From NCBI GenBank assembly GCA_002104985.1, contig MCGO01000013.1, positions 186,001-250,000 on the forward strand: DNA of 64,000 bases, given 5' to 3'. The DNA is from Rhizoclosmatium globosum. Lineage: Eukaryota > Chytridiomycota > Chytridiomycetes > Chytridiales > Chytriomycetaceae. This document shows, piece by piece, positions 45,958-56,495 of this stretch. A model generated the notes under the pieces. That model ran no database searches, was not told where the DNA came from, and saw nothing but the letters and a program-made list of their open reading frames with translations. Every line of letters begins with the position of its first letter. The first letter of the stretch is position 1. Both the position numbers and the translations under genes were made by a program.

Positions 45958-47185
45958 ATGTTCCACAAACAATACTCAACAGACTTGCGCTGGCCGGATC
46001 GCCACCGCGGAGGAACAGAATGGTATTCGATGGGAATGTCTATTTCGATGATTGGTGGGCCTGAACCCGCAATGCCTCTCGTGACCATGGCCTTTCTGTC
46101 GACTGTCCAGCCAAGCCCAGATTCAAATCATCAAAAGCTGATGCAGCCTCTTTCTGACATGTTCAAAGACCGTGTCAAAGCCATCGCTCGAAAAGGTGAT
46201 ACCGGAAAAGAATACTTTGAAGCGAATGTGTGCTTGGCTGGCCTGGCTCAACAAAAGGGATTCGTCGATAAAGGCATTGAATACTGCGAAGCTGCAATTG
46301 CTAGCAAGTTTGCGAATGAATCAAGTTTGGAAGCTACGCTCACTCGAGCACGTGTGAACCAAATGGCCGGGAGAATGTATTTATTGATTGACTACGACTT
46401 GATGCAAACTGTGGGAAAATTAAGCGCGCCTCCTTTGTCGAACAAAGGTGTTAACTTCCTCTTCGAAGCAACAAAGCTGGATCCGCTATTGTATGGGGCT
46501 CGAGCTTGCCGCGTCACGTACCTTCATTTTTTCTTCTTCAATCCGAAAGCTTTGAAGTTCCCAAAAGAAGAAGAATACTGGAATCTTACCAACTGTGGAA
46601 ATTCATGTTGGAAGATTGTGAAATTCTCGAAAAGCAGTTGGAGGCGAAGGAAGTGCCGTATTGTATGGCTATTGGCGAATGTTTCCAGCAATTTGCTTAC
46701 CACCTCAAATTCCGCGAAGAAGCTTACAAAGCAGGTCAATGCGATAAATCTCAGCTCGTTCCTGGTCATACATCACGCGATTGGTTCATAAAGTCCTTAC
46801 AAGTTTTCAGTCAAATTGGTGGCAACCTTCACGAAAATGAAATTGGTCAACTTGGCTCCAATTTCGAATATTTTGCGAAGCAACATCCTGATGTTGCGAC
46901 AAAATACAAAAGTATTATTCAGTTGAAGGAAGCAGAGTTCAAGAAGTATAGAGCAGCATTGGCTGAACATTTTGGGCCACCGCCCGAACTCCGAAAATGG
47001 ATCTTTTTAGTCGCTGTGCAGAATGCGGGAATGAAAAGGCTTTGAAGCGGTGTGCAGGATGCTTAATGATGTATTTCTGTTCGACAGAATGTCAAAAAGC
47101 AAACTGGAAGAAGGAACATAAAGTCGCTTGTAAAATGATGAAAAAGGTGGTGGACTCTAGTCCATTGAGTAAAAACTTGAGATGA
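45958..47185 (+). CDS. MYND-finger protein with helical-repeat region, copy 2, two frame breaks
   Basis: Paralog of the gene 60 bases upstream. The N-terminal part reads GDTGKEYFEANVCLAGLAQQ and YCEAAIASKFANES, matching copy 1. The C-terminal MYND finger has CAECGNEKALKRCAGCLMMY and CQKANWKKEHKVAC. Two single missing bases, by comparison with copy 1, are at about 46585-46595 (after YWNLTN) and in a four-A run at about 46993-46997 (just before the MYND finger). Restored length is about 400 residues. The first ATG is at 45958; ATG 46030 is an alternative nearer the conserved part. Tandem duplication of MYND genes is common in zoosporic fungi, but no role can be given. Confidence 0.68.
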
Positions 47186-47205
47186 GAGAATGATAATGTT
47201 ATCCA

Positions 47206-50067
47206 TTACCCATTTTTAATTTTTGCTAATGCTTCGACACGCATTTTCATGTCAATAAAGTCAGTCAATATCTTGTTAAAGTCGTCGCAAGTTAATCTAT
47301 ACAGCACACTAGGTAACGCAGCTTGAACGCTTGCAGTTCTGAGTGATTTGGTGATCAACGCAACCTCACCAATATAGGAACCATCATATAGGGATACAAC
47401 TTTTGTATCATTAACTAGGACATTGACTTTTCCTTGCAGAATAAAGAACATATCCAGTCCTGAATCGCCTTGTTTTGTAATGAAATCACCTGGCGTGAAG
47501 TAACATGCGTGTAAGGCGGCGGCTATACGTCCAAAAAAATTTCATCACGGCCATCGTTCTCCTGTCTTCGCAAGAACGGCACTTGTTCAATCAGCTTTCG
47601 TGTATTGTGCAATGACACCTCCTGTTCCAAACCATTAGTTATCCTCACACCAGCGCCAAAAAAAAGGCCAACCGTTCTCAAAGACTCGTTCATATTCGCC
47701 AACAGATTTTCTTCTTCAAAGTACTTTCCGCGGTATTTTGTTTCGTAATAGCTGATGAGTCTGTCCTTGGTTTCATCTGAAAAGTTCTTCCATTTCATAT
47801 AGTCGACAAGCTCGTCCATCTTCTCATTATACAATCGACCAGATGTATCATACGAGAGAGTTGCGGCAGAAATCGCACCAATCAGCGTTGCAAACTACAA
47901 TCACAACGAGTTTTTCAACAACAGATACACAACTCCATAATTTAATATTCACGCACCATAATAGATCCTACGACCATTGAACAAACGCCTAAAACTTGTT
48001 CAATGACTGTATGGAACCTGTAGTGAACGCAGTTACTAAATTACGTCCAAGAATTTTCCCTCACAACTCACATGAAGCTCATAGGTAGCATATTCCCCAT
48101 AGTTTGATAAAACGTCCACGCGTAAAACCCTCCTATTGAGGCATTCTGGAAATCATCCCACGCCTTCTCCCATCCTACAAATCCAGCCCATTTCCCAAAC
48201 AGATACATGAGGCACGCGTTCCAGTGTATCACGAACGCAATCATAATACAGATCGGGAATATTTGTGCGACCCCTGTTCCTACGATTGCTTCGGCGTTGG
48301 ATTTCATTCTTTTGATCATCGCACATTTGAAGACACGGGGTAATGCCGTCACGAGGCGAAGGACGCGAAAAAGCTGAAGGAATGGACTACAATCAAATGA
48401 CAGGAATATGAGGTCGAAGGGGATCTGGGTTACGTATAGTTAGGTATGAGCATAAAAGGAGCAACAACATAAGTGTAAACAATACCACTGAGAGAAAGTG
48501 GTACACGAAATCTTGTTTAAACCACGTTCTGAGCCATACTGGTAGGCTTTGCCGTGATATTTCGTAGTCTCGAAAACTGCACATGGCGTAGACTGAGACA
48601 GGGTGTGGAGTCAACGCTGATATTGTTGAATCTAATGCAAAAATGATGGTATAGCTACCAAAACTTCAATAATTTGCCAGTTTAGTGCATAGTATACTTA
48701 AACTTACATGACGGAAATCGTGGTTGTGAATGTTGACGGAACTGATGGAGATGGAAATAAATCCCACCGTGTTGATTGGTAGCAAATAGAAAACGGAATC
48801 AGCCACAAAGCACACGCATATATCCCTGAGGAAAAATATTACTGTACTGCATAGATGGAACAGGCTTTTAGGCCTCACCAGCCATCGTGAAGTCCCAATA
48901 CGAAATAAAGACCGATCTTGGATGGAATCCACAAAGCCTGAACGTGGCATCGTCAAAATCAGATCGATCAAATTGTTCCAAGTTAAGAAGGCGTCCCTTG
49001 TTGTCATAAGCAGGAAGTAAGAACCATAGGGCAAAATATTGGTTTTGAAACTCGTCCTTCGCTGATTTTCGCGCATTTGATTTCCTGTCTTCGGCGTCAC
49101 GTTGTAACGGGAAGTTTCTGGTTGCTGGAGAAGTAGAAGTTGATTGAAACGAAACTCGCTGATTTCTTGATAATCTCGCCTCTTCTTCGTTTCCAGAAAC
49201 AACAGGATCAGCTGGTTCTACTGTTATGCTGACTTCTTTGGATTTGTCAAATTCGCTTGCGGGCTTGTTGACCGGAGTTTCTGGTGCAGATACAGTTGAT
49301 TCACGGAGACCTTTTGCATTTCGAGCTACAGATTTCAATTGCACTGTTGCTTTAATTGCCCCCCACCGCGCTTTACTTGACGAGATCCCCTTTTTTGGAG
49401 GTGGAGGGCCACTTTCGTCTTCATCCTTTGATTGTGTTATAGTTGCAAATTGATCAAATGCGGCATTCCCAAAAAGACTTTGTTGGCGGGGCTTATTCGT
49501 TGTTTGGAATTTTCGTGGTTTTTCAGTTATTCCAGACGATGTTGAGAATGTGCTTCCATTTGATGATTTTCGACGGAGCATTCCTGATGCCACGCTGAAA
49601 GTAGATACACTCAATAAATCGCCTCCACCATAAAGTTTGGTACGGATTGGTTTTGGTGATGAATGGACACTTGTATTAGTGTTTTTTCGATGAAGTGCAA
49701 TTTGTGAGTCGCTCTCATCGAACGCGTCGTTGCTGATCAGTTGGCCCAACTCTTGGGGCCCTTTTTCTTTGTGATGCGCCTGTGTGCGTTTTTCCGAATA
49801 TATTGACGATCTCTTCGTCTTGTTCCCACTCATGGCCGCGGTGTAATCTTCGGCAGTAAAACGGACGCCAAGCTCTAGATGTGAGCCGAAATCAAATGAT
49901 CTCGCTAGTTGTGAAGATTCATCATTTTGATTGCCACTTGTGAAAGGATCCAGGAATATCACAATATTCATCAGTTCATCAGTCTTGGCTATGAACTCTG
50001 ATTTCAGGCTTTCGATTTTCTGAAGCAGGTGGTACTTAAGTTCGCGGAACTTTTGCTGGTGAGGCAT
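47206..50067 (-). CDS. HCN/CNG-like cyclic nucleotide-binding cation channel with unusual pore
   Basis: Plasma- or flagellar-membrane channel. A disordered N-terminal region (about 48890-50067, ATG 50067) leads to FHPRSVFISYWDF and S1 (TMAGIYACALWLIPFS, across an intron). S2-S3 include FKQDFVYHFLSV|IPFDLIFLSFD, typical of HCN channels. S4 has few Arg (LFRVLRLVTALPRVFK). S5 is followed by a pore helix GGFYAWTFYQTMGNML and then PMSFMFHTV where HCN has CIGYG. The C-linker (YNEKMDELVDYMKWKNFSDE, YRGKYFEEENLL) and a cyclic nucleotide-binding domain with GSYIGEVALITKSLRTASV keep the phosphate-binding Glu and Arg. At least six introns, so exon edges are approximate. Ion selectivity is unclear. Confidence 0.82.
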
Positions 50068-50242
50068 CTTGAGACTCAGTTGAGCTGAGCCGTTAGTGAT
50101 CTTCGAGATTTGCAGGCAATTTTCGAAACCATCGTGTGGTCCATGGGAGGCTTTTGGCTTTCCATATACAAACGCAAATGTATTGTATTGAAACAAGAGG
50201 ACCAAGGAACGTTAAAGAGGCAAGTTATTCTCAGTTGGATCC

Positions 50243-51178
50243 TTATTCATCATCATCATCACCCTCGGCAGCAGCCGCCTTTCCTTCTCCTTCATCATCA
50301 CTGTTCTTGGCTTTGCTGTATTTTCCCTTGGCTCCCTTTGGTGCATCCCATCTGCAAATCTTGGGTTAACAGGAGACAGCGTGAAGAAAGTATTGCGGTA
50401 CTCACTCCCAAGTTGGAATAAACGACTCAATGACTCCGACATCAGCAAACAAGTTGGGGAATAGCCATCCACCTCGTCCAGTTCCCACCTTCAACACAAC
50501 CCAAATAATCAAACGCACGATAGCAATTGCGAAGAAGACACCAAGTAATCCAAGAGCAACAAGTGACAAGTAGTATACACCTTGTCGCATGAATGCAGGC
50601 CATAGTGGAAAGAGGACACCTGCGAAAATGACACCGAGGATACCGAAACCAGCCAACTTTGCCCACCACTGCTGCACCTCATACACCCAGACATAGTATG
50701 CATCTGGACTGAAGACCTGGTGCTGTTGGAGGGTCAGAGCCTTTGACTTTGGCTGCTTGTCAACACGGATAAAGAATCCTTGTTTGAGCAGGTCCGCAAC
50801 TTGCTCTTCGGCAGCTTCTCTGTCTTTGATCTCAGGTCTTTTTGGGTTCTTTTTGTATGGATCCCGCAGGAGGGCATTGACAGCGTGTTTGCCTATTGAA
50901 TACATAGATTGGTACATTGAGATATTGGGATTGAAGTGCGTTAAAGTACCCTTGAAGAAGTCGACTCGGCGGCCGTCCATTGTTCCCTGGCGCACTTTGA
51001 GCTGCGACTCAGGCGACCGCAGAAAGTTGGCAATCAGAAGCAGCGAGGCTCCGGCAGCAAGAAGCTCGGCCTGTGGGGTAAGTGGTGCTTCAGGGCCACA
51101 GCACTGATTGGATAATCAAGGTTAATTTGATTGGTATTTGGTGCACGATTGGTGAAGAGTACTCACATCTTTGCCCAT
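50243..51178 (-). CDS. SEC62: SEC62, post-translational ER translocation subunit
   Basis: ER-membrane partner of Sec63 at the Sec61 channel. Exons are 51167-51178 (only 12 bases, MGKD), 50406-51103 and 50243-50351, giving 272 residues. Features: an N-terminal cytosolic domain with MDGRRVDFFKGTLTHFN and LLKQGFFIRVDKQPKSK, then two transmembrane helices with a short lumenal loop (about residues 150-215, e.g. LAGFGILGVIFAGVLFPLWP), and LFADVGVIESFIPTWEWD, the conserved segment before the acidic end. The tail is Asp/Glu-rich. The tiny first exon is supported because it supplies an ATG in phase and a good donor. The gene shares a 62-base divergent promoter with MIA40. Confidence 0.93.
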
Positions 51179-51240
51179 TGGATTTGTTGGATGTTCTGAA
51201 AGGGTTGGTTGTTTTTCTCTCACCAACTCCAACCATCCAA

Positions 51241-51792
51241 ATGCCATCATCAACAGTTCCCCAGAACGATCAGTCCAAGCCCGTAGAACCAGAAGTCTCC
51301 CAACAACAGCAACAAGAGGAGCAAAAGCCTCAGGAAACTGCCAACGATCCAGCTTCCCAGCAGGCTCAAGCATACAACCCTGAGACTGGTATGCCTGCCC
51401 TACCCTTGCCTCTACACCCATTCTCACTACTTCTACAGGTGAAATCAACTGGGACTGCCCTTGCCTCGGCCCAATGACCCAGCCGCCATGTGGTGAAAAG
51501 TTCAAAGAAGCCTTCAGCTGTTTCGTCTACTCTACCCAGGAACCAAAAGGATTGGACTGTGTTGAGCAATTCAGAGCGATGCAATTGTGTTTTAGGGAGT
51601 ACCCAGGTATGGCCTGGATTTGAAATTCGATGTCAAGGCTCTGACACTGACAAAACAGAAATCTATGGCAATGAGGCTGAAGACGATGATGAAGACGACG
51701 ATGAGGATTCTGACTCTGAGAGCGAATCTGAAAGTGATGATGATTCTGATGAGGAGAGTGATTCTGATTCTGATTCTGAGGATGAAGAGTGA
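51241..51792 (+). CDS. MIA40: MIA40/CHCHD4, intermembrane-space oxidoreductase
   Basis: Mitochondrial intermembrane-space protein that oxidises twin-cysteine substrates during import, re-oxidised by Erv1. Exons are 51241-51388, 51439-51606 and 51659-51792, giving 149 residues. The redox CPC is at residues 56-58 ([11 protein letters not shown]). The twin CX9C pairs are C67-C77 and C90-C100. N-terminal residues are Gln-rich with no presequence or transmembrane helix, so it is the short animal-type form rather than the membrane-anchored yeast form. The C-terminus is strongly acidic (Ser/Asp/Glu). It diverges from SEC62 over about 60 bases. Confidence 0.95.
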
Positions 51793-52049
51793 ACTGGATC
51801 TGACACTAGATGTGACATCATTCGATCATTTATTCACTTTGCCTTTACCAATATGGGGCACCGCATTCTTGGGAGAATCTCCAATAAACTCTCCATATCT
51901 ATTACAGTTTGACTGGAACTTGAGCCATTTCAAATCCAACCACGTCACTTCAACGAAACCGAAGAAACGAGTATCTGATGATATTCTATTCTTCTACTCT
52001 TTTGATCAAACACTGACAAACTCTTTTTCGCATCACTGCCCAAACAAAA

Positions 52050-55000
52050 ATGATGACAGCAACCAATTCAATGGACTGGTCTTCCAACCAAAGCCACTCA
52101 AACCCAAGCGGTCTCCACAGCTCAAACCCTACCTTCTCTGAAATCAGTGGATCTACCATCAATCAACGAATCTTGGACTATGCACCAGTTCAAACTGGAG
52201 TAACGCGTCAACAGAACAGGTCCCTAAACACTATATACTTCTCTCGGCAATCTTAACGCGTCGAATTTGCGTATCTAGAGCTTCGACGCTCAGGCGACGT
52301 TACACGTCCAAGACATGCTCGAAAAACTGGAGAGCTTCTTGTACAAAGAGACTCCGCTCCTCCCCGGCAACTCGTCACACCTCCTCGCACAAGAATGTGA
52401 GGAGTGGTCACAGTTCTTCCCCATATACGGTATCACCCACTCGGTGCGGATATCTCTGCTAAACCCAGATAAAACAGAATTCGTGGACACAACCAAACCC
52501 CACTCAAAGATCTTGGGTATGAACATATCCCACGGAACAAAGTTCGCGCTTGTAGTCCGTATTTTTACGTGCCACCACACGGTGGGAAGTCGTTTGGGAT
52601 GGAGGGTGTGAAGTTGAGGGAGGAGGCGATTGTTCGAAAGAATCCGGAGCTTGTCACGCGTTTTGATGGCGAAGAGAGAGTTTGGGAGATTAGTTTGTTT
52701 GAGTGGGGGATGTTGTGAGGTTGTTGGTGGATGGCGCTGTTCAATGGTATGACTGATTAACACGATTCTAAATAACGTTTGGTTTTGCTAAGGTGTATCG
52801 TGGGATATACGGATCCTAAAAAAGAACGACCTGCAACACCAACTCAAACGAATCCTCGGGGTGGCACGAATCAGTGCAAGATTCCATTTTCACTTATTGC
52901 AAGTGGTGTACAGAATTCTACTTCGAAAACAAATCGTTGGATTCTCTTAAATTGGCGCTGAAGGAGCGGTTATTGACTCTTTCCACCTCCGCATTTGGTC
53001 TGGCTTAGTTCCCGCAAACCAAATGTCACAGGTTGCGAAAACAGATAAATACGTCTCGCGTAGCTCAGTTTACATGTAGATAAGGATATGGCGCTTGTGT
53101 TTGTGCATTGGGGTCTTGTAGAGGAAACTGAGGAGGATGGTGAAGATCAGGAAAGTCGAGTTGATGAAGGGCGGGTTAAAAGACGGAGGAGGCAGGGAGG
53201 GGATAGGGTTGGCTCGTATGATATTTTAACGGCATTCAAGGTCAGTTTATTCTATTGATATTTATGGTGTTTGATATTCATTTGATGAAAAAGGATACGG
53301 ATTGGTCTATTTATGAAATCGATACATATTCTCTGAACGTGTTTATATCACCAATTGAATCAAATCGCGCACATACCATCGACCTGTATCTAATTTACGA
53401 CGCGACTGACCAGCCAAGATTTTTAAATAACGAGGAAATATTTGCATCAGATGGACAAGTTGAGGAATACTTTGCACATGATGACATGTAAGTCCTATTC
53501 TTGGCCATAGTCAACTCTAACGATCAATTTAACGATTGTACAGAGATGATACAACCCAAGAACCGCACGCCACTTTCTCCCCAAAACGTAAACGCGGCTG
53601 CCTCCCACCCGTCACACCCAACGCAAGCATCCGTCAAGACATCATGAACCATCTCTTTGACGACCTCTGGAGCGAAGTCATTCCTCACCTCCAACCCCTC
53701 CTCAAAGCCTTCGATGCAGACTCAGAATCTTCAACTGCACCTTCCCCGATCCCTACACGGACTGCTCCAGCGACACAGAAGCAACAGACGAAAATGGAAC
53801 GGCAGGTACAAGGAAGAAACAATTCACGGTGTCGAGTTGACAGGGTTTTCGAATTACTTTGACGAGGATTCGGAGAGCGGGTCTGAGGGGGAGTCGTCGG
53901 CGGGTACGTCGAGTGGGTACGAGGATACAGAGAAGTTGTTGAGGGCGATGACTATTCGGAGTGTTCCGTTGCAGAGACGGGAGAGTAGTGCACGGGTAGG
54001 GGTTCGTTTGAGTGGTGGAGGCGGAGGTGGTGTGGGGGCGGGAGGGGTTGGGTTTGGGGAGAGTAGCGTTGCTGGGTGGGAGGCGGCGGGGGTTTTGAGT
54101 CGGCCTGGGAGTGCGAGGCCGGTTAGTAGTGGACGGAATGGGGTTATTGCCGGTGGGGGAGCGGGATTGGGGAGGCCAGCCAGTGGGAGGGGGACAGAGG
54201 TATATCAGGTTGCTGTTTCTGGGCAGGGGCAGAGGTTGATGAGTGCGGCACCGAGTGGGGGAAAGGGAGTTAATGGGGTACGAAGTGCTGCCATTAAAAG
54301 GTTCGTGCATGGGATAATTTCTTGGAGGTTTGTTCTGACATAACTTGGTTAGGAATAATACAGGAATGAGGCTGACGCCGTTATCTAGTATGCCACCAAT
54401 TGGTATGGGATCCTCGATTTCAATGAACGATGTCTTGTTTGGGACAAGGTGAGCCTCTGGTTGTGGGAATATTGTTTAACTTATTCTGGATATGTTTACA
54501 GCATTGGAATAAATCAAGTCAAGTCTCATTCGTAAGCACCAGTAATTTTAGAGACAATTATTAATTGTTGTGGATAGAGACGCAAATAATGGTCGACCCT
54601 CTACTTCAGTAGGAATCTCTTCAGCATCAAATAACACAATCTCCAAACGACTCCCACCAATTCGAACATCACTGCATTCAGTGCAAGATAGTTTGGAGCA
54701 AATGAATAGCTTGACTGTGACTGCATCAGGATCGAATGGAGTTGTTTCGAGTATGCAAAGCCCCAAAAATGTAAGCCCGTTTCTTTCCTTACCAAGTTAT
54801 GTGTATTGTCATTTATTCATTTTCCATAAGATGAACAGACATGTCTTGTTTGACACATCTGATGCAATGGAATCATTGAAGCAAGGTCGATCCACATCTC
54901 CTCGCCCGTACAGTGCAAAGTAAGTGAAATCTATTCAACTTCAATTAATACTAATTTAATTATTGGCGCACAGGAGACAGCCGTCAGGAGGATTCCGACG

Positions 55001-55229
55001 ACCTCAAACTTCAACATCGAGACCACACACAACCATGGATGAATCACGGGTACTGTTGTTCTTTTATTTACATGTATGAATAACTCAGTCTTCGTAGTTG
55101 AATGGTGGCAATATGAAGAGCAAGGCACGATCGTCATTGAGTAATGTGCAAACAGAAGAGCGAAGTTTGAGTCCAGTGCTTGGCACAAGATTGGGAGGAG
55201 GACGTCAGTCAGTGTATGGTCGGTACTAA
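52050..55229 (+). CDS. FAM149-like (DUF3719) protein
   Basis: A multi-exon gene. After an Asn/Ser-rich start (ATG 52050), the segment ATLHVQDMLEKLESFLYKE leads to LLAQECEEWSQFFPIYGI, which fits the first half of DUF3719. After a long insert, the signature EEIFASDGQVEEYFAHDD leads to KRKRGCLPPVTPNASIRQDI and MNHLFDDLWSEVIPHLQPLL (53455-53700), the most diagnostic part. The C-terminal third is low-complexity Gly/Ser/Arg-rich with RLPPIRTS and RQPSGGFRRPQ. FAM149B1 is a human ciliary protein (Joubert syndrome). Frame breaks by single bases occur near 52561-52567 and 52711-52720, and the part at 52800-53100 is hard to splice. The insert between the two DUF3719 halves may belong to another gene. 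Confidence 0.55.
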
Positions 55230-55293
55230 ATTAGTTCTACATTTAATTCTCTGTTTTTCTCTTTTCGTATTTACCAACAAAACACACAACCAA

Positions 55294-55739
55294 ATGTTCT
55301 TTGCCAGCCGCCTCCTCCGCCAAGCCGTCAAGGTGAAAGAAAGCACGCTCCTAACCGGCCTCGCAGTGCACCCCAACGCCCGAGCCGAGCTCCTCGTGCT
55401 CCTCCACCGAATCCAACACACGTCTGCGAACCGACTTCCGGCCTCGTTCGCGTTCCGCCAAAGCGTCGAAGCCGTGACAGCCTCGCGAATCAAGATTGTC
55501 GAAGAGAACTTGGACGTGGCTGCGATTGAAGAGAAGATCGACAACGGGACCATCGAAGAGCTGCTCACTCAGGCCGAGGCTGAGATCAGCTGATTAATAA
55601 GATGGCCGAGTGGGAGGTGGGCTGAATTTGCTTGCTTGTTTCGATCTGTTGCTCGGAGTGCTTACCTGTTGTTTTATAGGCTTGGAAGCCCCTTGAGGCA
55701 AAGGTCCCAGAAGGCCAATGGTCCACCCCTCTCGTCTAG
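55294..55739 (+). CDS. NDUFA5, complex I accessory subunit
   Basis: Small matrix-arm subunit of NADH:ubiquinone oxidoreductase. Exons are 55294-55616 and 55680-55739. The N-terminus (MFFASRLLRQAVKVKES) is a plausible mitochondrial leader. The family pattern TGLAVHPNARAELLVLLHRI, VEENLDVAAIEEKIDNGTIE and LTQAEAEIS follows. Exon 1 as written ends at a TGA at 55591. One missing base in the AGATCAGC context (about 55583-55592) gives LINKMAEWE joined across intron 1 to AWKPLEAKVPEGQW, the conserved C-terminal end. Restored length is 127 residues. Because complex I is essential in most aerobic fungi, the break is more likely a sequence error than a lost gene. Confidence 0.85.
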
Positions 55740-56495
55740 ACTATCCACCTACCCCTCAAATCGAATACCCTCCTTCTAACTCAGTCTCGTCGATCTTGTG
55801 TGTCGGATTCATTCAGTCAGATCCTCAGCTTCAATAAACAACTATCAAAAACATATAGCATCTTCCGAGCCGCATTGATCCTACTCGTAATGATCGAATA
55901 TATTGCCTATTTTATAGATGTATTTGGTGTGGAATTGACTTACGCGTTGTACGGATGGAGGTGGATTTCGATACAATCATGATTGAAATCTGATTCTGAG
56001 CAGTTCGATTGACAGAGTACAGGAGAATGTAATAATTTGGTGCAATAATTCGACGCGAATACGTCGGGATGATCCCATAGTTTGTTTGGGAGTTAGTTTA
56101 GTACAGAAGGTCAATAGTGGTATAGTACGGTAATTGAGGGACAAACATCAAATCCTTTTCAATGGTGGGTCATTCTTGAATTTATGGGAGTATCAGACGT
56201 GAATATGCCATTCTGTGAGAAATTGGGGTACTTCCCTGCAGGAGGCATCCACCATTGAAATGAAGGAATGTAAGTGCCTTTACGCAGCCGAGTACATGTT
56301 TTTGTCGGCCTATTCTGTGCTGTTAGGCATGCATCTCTCCCAGTTTCACTGTCAATTGTCTCACAACCAATTCACGAGCACTCTTCTTTTCTTCATTTAT
56401 CTCTTGAAAAGAGTTTCATAGTGGCTTCTATACTTGTATGCATTTGTTACGTTCTTCATTTAAATTTAGGTATCGAGTGAGTGTCCGAAAACAAG
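55740..56495. other. Intergenic between NDUFA5 and TIMELESS
   Basis: About 755 bases. An open plus-strand frame at 55800-55982 encodes one hydrophobic helix but starts with GTG, and I do not count it as a gene. No tRNA, repeat or terminal inverted sequence is visible. Confidence 0.35.

Noticed and set aside
44738..47185. MYND genes as SET-domain methyltransferases (SMYD)
   Set aside because: No SET-domain motifs are seen; only the MYND finger is shared.
5002..50067. Carotenoid oxygenases plus cyclic-nucleotide channel as a photosensory gene cluster
   Set aside because: They are about 40 kb apart with many unrelated housekeeping genes between, and no opsin or guanylyl cyclase is in the window.
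53753..54310. Minus-strand Pro/Thr-rich open frame of 185 codons
   Set aside because: It is the complement of the Gly/Arg/Ser-rich part of the FAM149-like gene; low-complexity composition keeps both strands open.
55800..55982. Possible small membrane protein
   Set aside because: Starts with GTG, has no ATG or splice support and no recognised family.
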